This document shows positions 63,641-64,000 of a stretch of 64,000 nucleotides of DNA, piece after piece. The notes beneath the pieces were generated by a model. It searched no databases, was not told the origin of the DNA, and saw only the letters and a program-made list of their open reading frames with translations. The position numbers and the translations under genes are program-made. Source of the stretch: Hyposmocoma kahamanoa (Eukaryota; Arthropoda; Insecta; Lepidoptera; Cosmopterigidae); contig NW_020653415.1 of NCBI RefSeq assembly GCF_003589595.1, forward strand, positions 346,625 to 410,624, read 5' to 3'. The stretch's first letter is position 1. Each line of letters opens with the position of its first letter.

Positions 63641-63983
63641 TTGTAAACATTGTAATTTGTCATTAGTCCCCTTCCTTCCCAAGTATTGGTTTGTTATGCT
63701 GACACCTGAGTTTGTTCACATGTGTATTTGTAACAATCTACACATGTGATCCTAGATTTGCAACACTGTGAACAAGTTCTTTTGTCCACATTCATAATTG
63801 TGAGTAATGCAGTGTTCAAATTTTACATTATGTGTTCTATTGTTTCCTGATTCATACAGGCTTTGTAAAGGTGCAGGTTTCATTGAAAAACTTCATTATA
63901 CGCTACACCTTTGGAAATCTGTCTCTAAGACATAATTATTATAAAAGTTTCATATCTTCACAAATGAAAAGCTTTTTATAAAT

Positions 63984-64000
63984 GTGGCTATCAGCGCAAA
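63984..64000 (+). repeat. Start of a second MITE end (cut by window edge)
   Basis: 'tggctatcagcgcaaa' matches the TIR of the 31157-31571 element. Only the first bases are visible. Confidence 0.5.

Overview
This is a piece of an insect nuclear genome, almost certainly from a butterfly or moth (Lepidoptera). The DNA is AT-rich. The genes have many short exons with GT-AG introns. The spaces between are crowded with small repeats of kinds familiar from Lepidoptera: tRNA-headed SINEs, a SINE/RTE-type tail ending in a 'cccagcagtggga' motif, LINE 3' ends and many TIR elements. The exact species cannot be told from the sequence. One assembly gap of 400 N lies at 11792-12191.

Layout. Positions 1 to about 26.3 kb form a gene-poor stretch built from transposable elements. 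It holds a LINE with an open 982-codon reverse transcriptase ORF (12192-16490), broken LINE 3' ends, nested MITEs, and many copies of two short families called here SINE-1 and Rep-A. From 26.3 to 39.4 kb lies SPPL3 (+), an intramembrane aspartyl protease. Eight exons are seen; the first coding exon (about 17 residues expected) was not found. From 41.8 to 45.3 kb lies an accessory island with a broken Fanzor/TnpB-like gene and a 1.15-kb long-TIR element flanked by a 9-bp duplication. From 48.2 to 62.5 kb lies a compact run of four genes: CCDC86/Cgr1-like (-), ARPC3 (+), ACADS (-) and the first two exons of POLDIP2 (+), which runs off the window.

The host genes are housekeeping genes: Golgi/ER membrane proteolysis (SPPL3), nucleolar ribosome assembly (CCDC86), Arp2/3 actin nucleation (ARPC3), mitochondrial beta-oxidation (ACADS) and a mitochondrial/nuclear polymerase partner (POLDIP2). 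CCDC86 and ARPC3 are divergent, ARPC3 and ACADS converge, and ACADS and POLDIP2 are divergent from start codons 482 bp apart, so they may share a promoter. ARPC3 exon 2 carries one extra base that breaks the frame in this assembly.

The most unusual item is the Fanzor remnant at 42.2-43.9 kb. It keeps an N-terminal zinc-finger-like motif, a RuvC-I block with the expected Asp read as Gly, and a C-terminal C4 zinc finger followed by the HRDxNGAxNI block. It is split over several frames and flanked by a 12-bp direct repeat.
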